A program made the position numbers and the translations under genes. 52,283 nt of DNA from Fimenecus sp051881355 (GTDB taxonomy: Bacteria; Bacillota; Clostridia; Oscillospirales; Acutalibacteraceae), in contig JBJEPS010000057.1 in the NCBI GenBank assembly GCA_051881355.1, forward strand, positions 1 to 52,283, in the 5' to 3' direction. Below, in pieces: positions 16,103 to 24,501 of this stretch; within the stretch, counting starts at the first letter, position 1, and every line of letters begins with the position of its first letter. The notes beneath the pieces are model-generated. The model saw only the letters and a program-made list of their open reading frames with translations. It was not told the origin of the DNA and ran no database searches.

Positions 16103-16801
16103 ATGTCAATTTTTGCTATCGGAGATACGCATTTGTCCTTCTCAACGGACAAGCCAATGAATATTTTTAAAGGGTGGGACGATTATGTTACGCGTCTTAC
16201 AAAAAATTGGCAAGCCTTAATTTCGCCTTCGGATACGGTTGTTTTAATAGGGGATATTTCGTGGGCAATGTCTTTGGAACAAGCCAAGGCGGATTTTGCG
16301 TATTTAGATGCATTGCCCGGGCAAAAAATCATTTTAAAAGGCAATCATGATTATTGGTGGAATACCCGTCGCAAAATGGAAGCTTTTTTTGAAAATAACG
16401 GATTTTCGACTTTGCATATTTTGCATAACAATGCGTACCGCGTGGGGGAGTACAGTATCTGCGGCACACGCGGCTGGTTTTATGATGATACGCAAGGGGA
16501 GCCGGACAAAGTGATGCTTCGGGAAGTCCAGCGTTTAAAAACCTCAATCGATGCCGGACGCGCACTCGGCGGTGATCCGATTGTGTTTCTGCATTATCCG
16601 CCGATTTCTTTGACACAGCAATGTGCACCGTTTTTAGAATTGTTGAAAGCGGAAAAAATCAAGCGTTGCTATTATGCCCATTTACACGGCGGCGCGGCAC
16701 ATTTGGCGTTTCAAGATACATTTTATGGCACAAAATTTGCACTTTTATCAGGGGATTACTTGAAATTTTGTCCAAAAGTGATAGAAATAATAAAATCATA
16801 A
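16103..16801 (+). CDS. metallophosphoesterase (calcineurin-like)
   Basis: A 232-residue binuclear-metal phosphoesterase with the complete motif set: FAIGDTHLS at the N-terminus, LIGDISWAM (about 48), ILKGNHDYWW (about 76), LHYPPIS and the final HLHGG. There is no signal peptide, so it acts in the cytosol. The start at 16103 follows GGAG with a 9-base gap. It is a single-gene unit between the divergent DUF1540 gene and tig. The substrate is unknown; relatives act on phosphoproteins, cyclic nucleotides or nucleic acids. Confidence 0.9.
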   Translation: MSIFAIGDTHLSFSTDKPMNIFKGWDDYVTRLTKNWQALISPSDTVVLIGDISWAMSLEQAKADFAYLDALPGQKIILKGNHDYWWNTRRKMEAFFENNGFSTLHILHNNAYRVGEYSICGTRGWFYDDTQGEPDKVMLREVQRLKTSIDAGRALGGDPIVFLHYPPISLTQQCAPFLELLKAEKIKRCYYAHLHGGAAHLAFQDTFYGTKFALLSGDYLKFCPKVIEIIKS

Positions 16802-16831
16802 AAAAGTATGGCAATTTTCAATACTTTCTGT

Positions 16832-16837
16832 TATAAT
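16832..16837 (+). promoter_or_regulatory. -10 box of the trigger factor promoter
   Basis: A perfect TATAAT lies 45 bases before the tig start codon. The hexamer 17 bases upstream (TGGCAA at 16809) matches the -35 consensus poorly, so only the -10 element is called with any weight. Confidence 0.55.
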
Positions 16838-16876
16838 AAGTAAGTTAATGCTTTACAATTCAGGAGGAATATGTAA

Positions 16877-18292
16877 ATGAGTTTAAAATCATCCAACAAG
16901 GTCGAGACAAACACCTGGGAACTGGAGATTGGAATTGACGGTGCAACTTTTGAAGCGGCGGTCAATAAGGCCTATCTCAAGCAAAGAAAGAACATCACCG
17001 TGCACGGCTTCAGAAAAGGCAAAGCGCCCCGTTCTTTCATTGAAAAAATGTACGGCGAAGGCGTTTTCTATGAAGATGCATTGGAGATTTTGTATCCTGA
17101 CGCTGTCGAGGAGGCTGTTAAAGAAGCCGGGCTTGAAATTGTGGATACGCCCTTCGATTTGGAAGTCCCCGAAATGGGCAAAGACGGTGTAGTTTTAAAA
17201 TTGAAAGTAACCGTAAAACCGGAAATTGAACTCGGCGAATACAAAGGTTTGAAAGCCACAAAGAAATCCTGCAAGGTTTCTGCAGATGAAGTAAAAGCAG
17301 AGCTGAACCGTATGCTGGAGCAAAATGCGCGTATGGTCACTGTGGAAGATAGAGCCGTGAAAAAAGGTGATATCACCGTTATCGACTTTGAAGGTTTTGT
17401 TGACGGCGAAGCCTTCGAAGGTGGCAAAGCGGAAGGCTATGAGCTGACCATCGGTTCTGGTCAGTTTATTCCCGGCTTTGAAGAGCAGATCATCGGGCAC
17501 AAGACCGGTGAGGAATTTGACGTCAATGTGAAATTCCCGAAAGATTATCATGAAGGTCTTGCGGATAAAGACGCTGCGTTTAAGATTAAATTACACGAAA
17601 TTAAGGTGAAAGAGCTGCCTGCGCTTGACGATGAATTTGTAAAAGATGTCAGCGACAAAGATACCGTCGATGAGTTGAAGAAGAGCATCAAGGCAGACCT
17701 TGAAAAATCCAAAAAAGCAGAGGCTGACAACGAAGTCAACAATGCGTTGATGGAAATGGTTGCCGACGGCATCAAAGCAGAGATTCCGCAGGCAATGATT
17801 GAAAAGAAAATCGACAGCGATATTGATGAATTTGCTTACAGACTGCAAATGCAGGGTCTCGATTTGAAAACCTACTTGCAATACACCGGTATGGACGTCG
17901 AAAAATTCCGCGAGGGCTACAAAACATCTGCCGAAAAGCAGGTAAAACTCGACTTGGCAATTGAAAAGATTATAGAAGTTGAGAAAATCACCGTTTTGGA
18001 AGAAGAACTGGAAGCGGAATATAAGAAGTTTGCCGATGCATACAATATGGATATTGAAGCAGTTAAAAAGGCTGTATCCGCAGAAGGGCTTACCAAAGAG
18101 CTGCAATCGAAAAAGGCGATGGACTTCATCGTAGACAATGCCATTGTTACCGAAGAAAAGGCGGCTGCGAAAAAGACTGCTGCTAAGAAGGACGACAAGG
18201 CGGAAGGCGAGAAGAAGCCTACGGCAAAGAAATCAACAGCAAAAAAACCTGCGGCAAAGAAAACCGCAAAAAAGGCTGAATCTGATGAATAA
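16877..18292 (+). CDS. tig: trigger factor (ribosome-bound chaperone, prolyl isomerase)
   Basis: This chaperone binds the ribosomal exit tunnel and folds nascent proteins. The N-terminal ribosome-binding domain (residues 1 to about 110) contains the FRKGKAP signature (HGFRKGKAPRSFIE). The FKBP-type isomerase domain lies at about 150-245 (DITVIDFEGFVDGEAF, FIPGFEEQIIGHKTGEEF), and a helical C-terminal domain follows to about 425. The last 45 residues are an unusual Lys/Ala-rich tail with repeated AAKK, TAKK and PAAKK units. The start follows AGGAGG at 16862; an ATG at 16871 is directly followed by TAA. It heads the conserved tig-clpP-clpX cluster. Confidence 0.96.
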   Translation: MSLKSSNKVETNTWELEIGIDGATFEAAVNKAYLKQRKNITVHGFRKGKAPRSFIEKMYGEGVFYEDALEILYPDAVEEAVKEAGLEIVDTPFDLEVPEMGKDGVVLKLKVTVKPEIELGEYKGLKATKKSCKVSADEVKAELNRMLEQNARMVTVEDRAVKKGDITVIDFEGFVDGEAFEGGKAEGYELTIGSGQFIPGFEEQIIGHKTGEEFDVNVKFPKDYHEGLADKDAAFKIKLHEIKVKELPALDDEFVKDVSDKDTVDELKKSIKADLEKSKKAEADNEVNNALMEMVADGIKAEIPQAMIEKKIDSDIDEFAYRLQMQGLDLKTYLQYTGMDVEKFREGYKTSAEKQVKLDLAIEKIIEVEKITVLEEELEAEYKKFADAYNMDIEAVKKAVSAEGLTKELQSKKAMDFIVDNAIVTEEKAAAKKTAAKKDDKAEGEKKPTAKKSTAKKPAAKKTAKKAESDE

Positions 18293-18340
18293 GTGATTAA
18301 GCCTTCCATCTTCTGTCAATACTGGATTTAGTCTTACTTT

Positions 18341-18395
18341 ACGGTGGGCGCGCAGAACTTTCCGCAACTTTGCGGGGCTTTGCGCGTTTCACCGT
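18341..18395 (+). other. nested hairpin in the clpP leader
   Basis: Three stems nest: ACGGTG/CACCGT (18341-18346 with 18390-18395), CGCGCA/TGCGCG (18349-18354 with 18381-18386) and CCGCA/TGCGG (18362-18366 with 18371-18375). There is no T-run after it, so it is not an ordinary terminator. It ends 21 bases before the clpP start codon, just ahead of the AGGAGG site. Confidence 0.6.
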
Positions 18396-18416
18396 TGAAA
18401 TTTAGGAGGTATTTTT

Positions 18417-18998
18417 ATGGCATTGGTTCCTTATGTTGTCGAACAGACCAGCCGTGGAGAGCGTTCGTACGATATTTATTCCCGTTTGCTCAATGACCGT
18501 ATTATTGTGCTTTCAGATGAAGTCAACGACGCAACAGCGAGCTTGGTTGTGGCACAGCTTTTGTACCTCGAAGGGCAGGATAATGAAAAAGACATCAGCT
18601 TGTATATCAACAGCCCCGGTGGTTCTGTAACGGCGGGTCTTGCGATTTACGACACAATGCAGTATATCAAATGTGATGTTTCGACCATTTGTATGGGCAT
18701 GGCGGCAAGTATGGGGGCATTTTTGCTGTCGTCCGGCGCAAAGGGCAAGCGCTACGCTTTGCCGAACAGTGAGATTATGATTCATCAACCCAGCGGCGGC
18801 GCACAGGGGCAAGCAACCGAAATCGACATCGTTGCACGCCACATTTTGCGTACACGTGAAAAGCTGAATAAAATCTTAGCGGAAAACACGGGAAAACCGA
18901 TTGAGCAGATTGCACGCGACACCGAACGTGACAACTTCCTGTCGGCGGAAGAAGCGTTGGAATACGGCTTGGTGGATAAGATTTTTTATAAGCGATAA
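18417..18998 (+). CDS. clpP: ATP-dependent Clp protease proteolytic subunit
   Basis: The serine peptidase that forms a double heptameric ring and degrades proteins fed to it by ClpX or ClpC. Its 193 residues are the normal length. The catalytic triad is complete: Ser98 in MAASMGAFLLSSG, His123 in EIMIHQPSGG, and Asp172 in DTERDNFLS. The oxyanion glycines appear in INSPGGSVTAG. AGGAGG lies just before the start. It is followed by clpX 26 bases downstream, so the protease and its unfoldase are co-expressed. A folded leader (18341-18395) may influence expression. Confidence 0.97.
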   Translation: MALVPYVVEQTSRGERSYDIYSRLLNDRIIVLSDEVNDATASLVVAQLLYLEGQDNEKDISLYINSPGGSVTAGLAIYDTMQYIKCDVSTICMGMAASMGAFLLSSGAKGKRYALPNSEIMIHQPSGGAQGQATEIDIVARHILRTREKLNKILAENTGKPIEQIARDTERDNFLSAEEALEYGLVDKIFYKR

Positions 18999-19024
18999 GA
19001 GAACTTCTAAGGAGTATTTTTACT

Positions 19025-20314
19025 ATGGCGAGAGATAACGACAGCAGAGAAAAAACCGTGCGTTGTTCTTTCTGCGGCAAATCTCAGGATGAAGTTGAAA
19101 AGCTGATTGCAGGACCCGGCGTTTGTATTTGCGACGAATGTATCGAGCTTTGTATGGAAATTGTGGAGGATGGCGCTCCTGCCGCGCGTGGCAAAAAGTC
19201 TTCTGCTAAAGCAGAAAAAGTTTTGCCGAAACCGCAGGAGATTAAGGCTCACCTCGACGAATACGTCATCGGGCAGGACGATGCGAAGGTTGCGCTGAGC
19301 GTAGCGGTATATAATCACTACAAGCGTATTTACTACGGGCAGAAGTCTGATGTTAACATTCAAAAAAGCAATGTGATTTTGTTAGGTCCTACGGGCGTTG
19401 GTAAAACCATGCTTGCGCAGACGCTCGCGGAGATTCTAGATGTGCCCTTTGCGATTGCCGATGCTACGACGCTTACAGAAGCGGGCTATGTCGGTGAAGA
19501 TGTTGAGAATATTTTGTTGCGCCTGATACAGGCAGCAGATTTCGATGTGGAACGTGCGGAAAAAGGTATCATTTATGTGGACGAAATTGATAAAATTGCC
19601 CGCAAGTCTGAAAACCCGTCGATTACACGCGATGTCAGCGGTGAGGGCGTCCAACAGGCACTTCTGAAAATTTTAGAGGGCACGGTTTCCAATGTCCCGC
19701 CGCAGGGCGGCAGAAAGCACCCACAGCAGGAGTTTATTCAAATCGATACGACCAATATTCTCTTTATTTGCGGCGGGGCTTTTGACGGTATTGAAAAAAT
19801 TGTCGAAAAGCGCACGGGCAATAAGGTGTTGGGCTTCGGCAGCGAATTGGTTTCCGTGGAAAAATCAGATGCAGACAAAATTTATTCTAAGGTCATTCCA
19901 CAGGATTTGGTAAAGTACGGCTTGATTCCCGAACTTGTCGGTCGTCTGCCGGTGATTACCACCTTGAATAATCTAAACCGCGACGCGTTAATTCAAATTC
20001 TTTCTGAGCCGAAAAATGCGCTCTTAAAGCAGTATGCGGCGCTGTTTAAAATGGACGGCGTAACGCTGGAATTTAATCCCGATGCTTTGGAAGCAATTGC
20101 AGACTTAACGCTGGAAAAGAATACGGGTGCGCGCGGTCTTCGTGCGATTATGGAAAAGACGTTATTGCCGATTATGTATGAAATTCCGTCTAATGCATCA
20201 GTCAGTAAAGTGATTATTACCAAAGGCTGCGTTCTAAACGGTGAAAAACCGCTGACGGAAACCTCGTCAGCCGGAAAAGTCGGCAGTGCCAAAACCCCGC
20301 GAGACGCCGGTTAA
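19025..20314 (+). CDS. clpX: ATP-dependent Clp protease ATP-binding subunit ClpX
   Basis: A hexameric AAA+ unfoldase that delivers substrates to ClpP. The N-terminal zinc-binding domain has four cysteines (CSFCGKS and ICDECIELC). The AAA+ domain shows Walker A GPTGVGKT (about 119), the pore loop GYVGEDVE, Walker B IIYVDEIDKIA, the second pore RKH in GGRKHPQQEF, and sensor arginine GARGLRAIME. The IGF-type loop for ClpP docking is seen as LGFGSE. Its 429 residues fit the family. It is last in the tig-clpP-clpX cluster and is followed by a terminator. Confidence 0.97.
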   Translation: MARDNDSREKTVRCSFCGKSQDEVEKLIAGPGVCICDECIELCMEIVEDGAPAARGKKSSAKAEKVLPKPQEIKAHLDEYVIGQDDAKVALSVAVYNHYKRIYYGQKSDVNIQKSNVILLGPTGVGKTMLAQTLAEILDVPFAIADATTLTEAGYVGEDVENILLRLIQAADFDVERAEKGIIYVDEIDKIARKSENPSITRDVSGEGVQQALLKILEGTVSNVPPQGGRKHPQQEFIQIDTTNILFICGGAFDGIEKIVEKRTGNKVLGFGSELVSVEKSDADKIYSKVIPQDLVKYGLIPELVGRLPVITTLNNLNRDALIQILSEPKNALLKQYAALFKMDGVTLEFNPDALEAIADLTLEKNTGARGLRAIMEKTLLPIMYEIPSNASVSKVIITKGCVLNGEKPLTETSSAGKVGSAKTPRDAG

Positions 20315-20326
20315 TCCACACAAGGT

Positions 20327-20356
20327 AAGGCTTCACAAATGTGAAGCCTTTTCTTT
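20327..20356 (+). terminator. rho-independent terminator after clpX
   Basis: The 10-bp perfect stem AAGGCTTCAC/GTGAAGCCTT has loop AAAT and the T-rich tail TTCTTTTG. Confidence 0.9.
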
Positions 20357-20364
20357 TGTCTATA

Positions 20365-20393
20365 TTGCATTTTTTTCTTTGCTATGTTATACT
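20365..20393 (+). promoter_or_regulatory. sigma-A promoter of the MFS gene
   Basis: TTGCAT at 20365-20370, a 17-base T-rich spacer and TATACT at 20388-20393, 33 bases before the start codon. Confidence 0.75.
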
Positions 20394-20426
20394 TTTTTTG
20401 TAAATAACGAATAACGGAGGGGTTAT

Positions 20427-21794
20427 ATGTCCAAGAATACGTCGAAGCTTGGCGGTCGTATTTGGTTTAATGTTATCCTATTCGGATTTATGGGGCAGAT
20501 TGCATGGGCTGTTGAAAATATGCTGTTCAACACCTTTTTGTACAATGCGATTTATAACGGTGCGTCTCAAACGGCGGTTGACAATTCCATTGATGTCATG
20601 ACCGCAATCAATTTGATGGTGGCGTTTAGTGCGCTGACAGCAGTATGTGCAACCTTTTTAATCGGCACTTGGAGTGATAAAGCGGGAAAACGCAAGCGGT
20701 TTATTGCATTTGGCTATATTCTATGGGGCATTACAACGGCTGTTTTCGGTGTGATTTCCCGTGACAATACCGCGGCACTTTTCCATTTGTCCGATGAAGT
20801 GCAGATTTTGACTGCGACGGTTGTTTTGGTCATTGTTATGGATTGCGTCATGTCCTTTATCGGCTCAGGTGGGAACGATGCGGCGTTCAATGCTTGGGTA
20901 ACAGATGTCACCTCGACCAAAAACCGTGCCACGGTTGAAAGTGTTTTGGCAATTCTTCCGTTGCTTGCAACTGCGGCGGTTATGGGACTTGCAGGTGCGG
21001 TCAGCGGTATCGGATATGATGTCTTTTTCATTGTCCTTGGCGCGATTGTTTCCGTTTGCGGCATCATTGGTTTTGTCTCTTTAAAAGACGGTGAAATTCA
21101 TACCGAGGTTAGCGAATCCTATTTAAAGGATTTATTATATGGGTTTAAACCGTCCGTTGTGAAAGAAAATAAGCGTTTGTATTTGGCGCTTGTAGCATAT
21201 TGTTTGTCTGCTACAGCGTTTCAGGTCTTTTTTCCGTATATTTTTATCTATCTCGGAAATGTTTTAAATTTCAGTTTAGACAGTGTCTTAGCTTCCTTGA
21301 CGCCGACAATTATGATAGCGGCGGTAGTCGTAGTCGTTTTGGCGATTGCATTGTTGGTATTTACAGGGAAACTAATGGACAAATTCGGAAAAGAAAAATT
21401 TCTGATTTTTTCGGTCATATTATATGTTGCCGGGCTTGTAGCCGCTGGGTTTGCTGAAAATGTTGTTGTATTTTTTGTTTGTGCCGTGCCTGCACTGTTG
21501 GGTTGGGCGCTGTTCTCGATTGCGACCAACGCTTCTGTGCGCGACTTTATGCCTGCGGGTAAGGTTGGCGTATTTCAGGGGATTCGCATGATATTCTATG
21601 TGCTGATTCCGATGGTTGTCGGTCCGTTTATCGGTAATTTGGTGTGCCGTGTTTCCTCCGTGACCTATACCAATGATTACGGCGTGGTGACTTCGGCACC
21701 GGGAGCTGTGATGTTTTGGGCGTCTGCCGCAGTGGCAGTTTTCATCTTAATTCCCGTTTCGATTTTGAAAAAGAAGTACCGCACTGACGCATAA
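20427..21794 (+). CDS. major facilitator superfamily transporter
   Basis: A 455-residue secondary carrier with about 12 hydrophobic segments. The loop between helices 2 and 3 has GTWSDKAGKRKRFIAFG, the typical MFS motif A region, and the matching loop in the second half is FTGKLMDKFGKEKFL. FIGSGGNDAAFNAWVTDVTSTKNR, read in two parts, resembles the sugar-cation symporter-like MFS branch. It is a single-gene unit with its own promoter and terminator, and no neighbouring catabolic gene points to a substrate. The superfamily call is secure; the substrate is unknown. Confidence 0.88.
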   Translation: MSKNTSKLGGRIWFNVILFGFMGQIAWAVENMLFNTFLYNAIYNGASQTAVDNSIDVMTAINLMVAFSALTAVCATFLIGTWSDKAGKRKRFIAFGYILWGITTAVFGVISRDNTAALFHLSDEVQILTATVVLVIVMDCVMSFIGSGGNDAAFNAWVTDVTSTKNRATVESVLAILPLLATAAVMGLAGAVSGIGYDVFFIVLGAIVSVCGIIGFVSLKDGEIHTEVSESYLKDLLYGFKPSVVKENKRLYLALVAYCLSATAFQVFFPYIFIYLGNVLNFSLDSVLASLTPTIMIAAVVVVVLAIALLVFTGKLMDKFGKEKFLIFSVILYVAGLVAAGFAENVVVFFVCAVPALLGWALFSIATNASVRDFMPAGKVGVFQGIRMIFYVLIPMVVGPFIGNLVCRVSSVTYTNDYGVVTSAPGAVMFWASAAVAVFILIPVSILKKKYRTDA

Positions 21795-21808
21795 AAATAT
21801 GTACTTAT

Positions 21809-21844
21809 CGGGACTGCATAAGGATTGCAGTCCCGCTTCTTTTA
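21809..21844 (+). terminator. rho-independent terminator after the MFS gene
   Basis: The 10-bp perfect stem CGGGACTGCA/TGCAGTCCCG has a 7-base loop and the tail CTTCTTTTA. Confidence 0.88.
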
Positions 21845-21881
21845 TTTTCGGATTTTACTTTTAAAACGGAACGGAATATGT

Positions 21882-21887
21882 TATACT
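21882..21887 (+). promoter_or_regulatory. -10 box before the LCP-like gene
   Basis: TATACT lies 38 bases before the start at 21925, downstream of the MFS terminator. The matching -35 region (TTTTAA at 21859) is weak. This should be the promoter of the LCP-transglutaminase-folate gene string. Confidence 0.5.
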
Positions 21888-21924
21888 AATCTTGTTTTCA
21901 TTTTGCTCGGTGGGAGATGACGGT

Positions 21925-22767
21925 ATGCGCAAGAAAAAAGAGCTTCGATTTATAAGTGAAAAACAGGAAAAAGCGAAGCGTTTTCGTGCGTTTATCGTTG
22001 CGTTTATTGCTTTTATATTGGTGCTTGGCAGTGTGTCTACCTTGATATTTATGAAATCCTTGAATTTTGATTTGCAGAATTTGCTGAAATCACCTGAGAA
22101 TTCTGACACAACTGTTGAAACGACCACAGAAGCTGCAGTCCCTGTGACGGTTTGTGATTCAGCTGTATTATTGATTTGCTGTGATACCGACAATCATCTT
22201 ACACTATTGGCAGTTTTGCGTAGCGATGCCGCACAAAATGTATGCGCTGTATGCGCTTTGGAAACGAACACGTCCACAACACCGACTTTAGATGTCAGCC
22301 TGCAAACGGTGTTTGAAAAAAACGGTATGGCGGGATTAAAAAGTGCTGTGTCCTCCGCTTACGGCATACAAATTGATCGGTATATCAAGTTAACGGAAAG
22401 CAATTTAAAAAAGGTTGTTTCGGCAGTAGGAGATGTTTCCATGGAAATTCCCGAATCCATTGCCTACCGCGGCGAAGATTTTAGCTTATTTTTAGACGCA
22501 GGTATGCAAACGCTGACGGGGGATTTGTTTGTCAAGTACTTACGCTTTGCGGATGTAAACGGTCGTAGTCAAGCAACTGCTGCTTTAGCAAAAACAACCT
22601 TGCAGTCATTGAACGGGAATAGCCGTGAAAAGCAATTCAATACCTTGTTCAATTTATCTGATACGGATTTTTCTATTGTGGATTTAACAGATACAAACGG
22701 TCTTGTCAATGTTTATGTTGCTTTGCGGGACACCGTTACGGTGCAGTCACTGCCAAGTACACAATAA
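21925..22767 (+). CDS. LytR-CpsA-Psr-like membrane protein, degenerate
   Basis: A 280-residue protein with a basic N-terminus, one membrane helix at about residues 22-42, a Ser/Thr-rich linker, and an outer domain with late LCP-family features. These are the AYGIQIDRYIKL segment, VVSAVGDVSMEIPE and AGMQTLTGDLFVKYLRF. LCP enzymes transfer wall polymers to peptidoglycan. Here the usual early PRD block and the late DxxRxxRQ block are not recognisable (GRSQATAALAKTTLQ stands in place of the latter), so catalysis is doubtful. The start at 21925 has GGGAG eight bases upstream; the frame is open further up without a ribosome binding site. It is followed after 9 bases by the transglutaminase-like gene. 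Confidence 0.7.
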   Translation: MRKKKELRFISEKQEKAKRFRAFIVAFIAFILVLGSVSTLIFMKSLNFDLQNLLKSPENSDTTVETTTEAAVPVTVCDSAVLLICCDTDNHLTLLAVLRSDAAQNVCAVCALETNTSTTPTLDVSLQTVFEKNGMAGLKSAVSSAYGIQIDRYIKLTESNLKKVVSAVGDVSMEIPESIAYRGEDFSLFLDAGMQTLTGDLFVKYLRFADVNGRSQATAALAKTTLQSLNGNSREKQFNTLFNLSDTDFSIVDLTDTNGLVNVYVALRDTVTVQSLPSTQ

Positions 22768-22776
22768 GGAGTCTGT

Positions 22777-23922
22777 ATGAAAAAAGTAAGTATACTTTTG
22801 GTTGCGGCTTTATTAATTTGGGTTGCTGTCCTGTTGAATGTTACGGACATTCGTATGTGGATTCCGACCGATTTTTCTGAGGCAGAAGAAGATTTGGCAC
22901 ATATTGCTGAAGAAGAAGTTCGGTATTATTATGAGGATTTATCTACAAATGGAAAAATTGCCTACAACGGGATTTTATCACAAATTCGCAGTCATCCTGC
23001 GGAAATTGAGATTCCTGTGCTGGAGGAAGAAGAATTCCGAAAAATGTTTCAGGCGCTGTCCTATGACAATCCGGATTTGCTTTGTATGCGCAATGAAAGT
23101 CAGATTGTAAAACGCGGTGCAAAGGCATATTTCGTACCGCAATACACTTGTGATGTGGAAACGTGCAACGCCCGGTCCGCGGAGCTGGATACGGCGGTAC
23201 AGGAGATTTTGCGTGGTATCCCTGCGGAGGGGAGCACATATGCAATTGAATTATATCTGCATGATACCATATGCGCACGCTTGACCTACGAAACGCAGGA
23301 TAGTGCAGTCGGCTATACAGCGTATGATGCGTTGGTGCTCGGCAGAGCTGTCTGCGAAGGATATGCGCGGTCTATGCAACTGTTGTTGAACTGTGTTGGG
23401 ATTCCAAATTATTTGGTAACAGGCACGGGTGTTAATGCGGACGGTGACACAGAAGGGCATATGTGGAATTTAGTGACAGTGGAGGGGCAGAATTATTATT
23501 TAGATGCCACTTGGGATGATTTGGATTCGGTTGCCATCGACCGATACAGTCATGCGTATTTTAATGTGTCTGATGCGGATATTCAGGGGAATCATTTGGA
23601 GATAACGCCGTCGACAAATCAGTGCATTTATGAGCAATACAATTATTTTGTGCATGCGCATTTGTTATTTGAAGAGTATAATACGGCGGCGCGTGCCCGT
23701 ATGGCAGATTGTATCAAGAAAGCCATGCAGAACGGGGAGACAACGTTTGAGATACGCTTTGCAAACAGCGCTATCTATGAAGAAGCGTTTTCAGATTTAA
23801 TTGAGGACGGCGTCATTTACGATTTAGCGCTGAAAGCGGACCGCAGTTTTTTTAAGAAATATTCGGATATTTTGTATGTACAAGATGCGCAAATGCTGAC
23901 GATTCAATTTGCATTTGCGTAA
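22777..23922 (+). CDS. secreted or membrane-anchored transglutaminase-like protein
   Basis: A 381-residue protein with an N-terminal hydrophobic anchor or signal (about 4-24) and an outer domain. The transglutaminase/protease triad is visible: Cys in LGRAVCEGYARSMQLLL (about 192), His in EGHMWNLVTVEGQ (about 229) and Asp in YYLDATWDDL (about 245). In bacteria such domains are peptidases or protein cross-linkers at the cell surface; which applies here cannot be told. The N-terminal ~110 residues resemble the helical lead domain often found with them. It lies between the LCP-like gene and folE, 17 bases before the latter, an odd pairing of surface and folate functions. Confidence 0.82.
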   Translation: MKKVSILLVAALLIWVAVLLNVTDIRMWIPTDFSEAEEDLAHIAEEEVRYYYEDLSTNGKIAYNGILSQIRSHPAEIEIPVLEEEEFRKMFQALSYDNPDLLCMRNESQIVKRGAKAYFVPQYTCDVETCNARSAELDTAVQEILRGIPAEGSTYAIELYLHDTICARLTYETQDSAVGYTAYDALVLGRAVCEGYARSMQLLLNCVGIPNYLVTGTGVNADGDTEGHMWNLVTVEGQNYYLDATWDDLDSVAIDRYSHAYFNVSDADIQGNHLEITPSTNQCIYEQYNYFVHAHLLFEEYNTAARARMADCIKKAMQNGETTFEIRFANSAIYEEAFSDLIEDGVIYDLALKADRSFFKKYSDILYVQDAQMLTIQFAFA

Positions 23923-23939
23923 AATAAGGAGTAAGCTTT

Positions 23940-24500
23940 ATGGACAAACAAAGGATTGAAAACGCTGTGCGTGAGATTTTGCTTGCGATCGGGGAAGACC
24001 CTGACCGTGAAGGGCTGCAGGAGACACCGAAGCGTGTGGCAAATATGTATGCGGAAATTTTTTCGGGGCTGGAGGACGACCCGAAACGGCATTTAAAAAT
24101 ATTCAATGAAACCAATAATGATGAAATGGTCGTTGTACGCGATATTCCGATGTATTCTATGTGCGAGCACCATTTATTACCCTTTGTCGGCAAAGCGCAT
24201 ATTGCTTATATCCCGTCAGACGGCAAGGTCATCGGGCTTTCAAAGCTTGCGCGGATTGTGGATAGTTTTTCCAAAAAGCCACAGTTGCAAGAACGTTTGA
24301 CCTCACAAATTGCAGATTTTTTGGAGGAAAATTTGTCTCCAAAAGGGATCGCTGTGGTTGTTGAAGCAGAGCATCTCTGTATGACCATGCGCGGTGCGCG
24401 TGCGGCGGGTGCCAAAACACAGACATCTGCTTTGCGCGGTATTATGCGCAAGGACGCACGTACACGTGCCGAGGCGATGTCGCTTTTGCGGGGGGAATGA
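23940..24500 (+). CDS. folE: GTP cyclohydrolase I
   Basis: The first step of folate biosynthesis: GTP to 7,8-dihydroneopterin triphosphate plus formate. Its 186 residues fit type I. Zinc ligands appear in MYSMCEHHLLPFVG (Cys and His) and in EAEHLCMTMRGAR (Cys). IGLSKLARIVDSFSKKPQLQERLT, read in two parts, is the usual GTP-binding and multimer segment. The start follows AAGGAG at 23926-23931. It heads the four folate genes, and folP begins directly after its stop. Confidence 0.96.
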   Translation: MDKQRIENAVREILLAIGEDPDREGLQETPKRVANMYAEIFSGLEDDPKRHLKIFNETNNDEMVVVRDIPMYSMCEHHLLPFVGKAHIAYIPSDGKVIGLSKLARIVDSFSKKPQLQERLTSQIADFLEENLSPKGIAVVVEAEHLCMTMRGARAAGAKTQTSALRGIMRKDARTRAEAMSLLRGE

Positions 24501-24501
24501 T

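Noticed and set aside
15841..16170. A 109-residue plus-strand frame after thrC
   Set aside because: It is the shadow of the minus-strand DUF1540 gene and overlaps the phosphoesterase start; no ribosome binding site or family features.
24394..24501. Longer start for folP inside folE
   Set aside because: The extra part is Arg/His-rich, overlaps conserved folE codons, and the start at 24502 has a proper ribosome binding site and gives the normal length.
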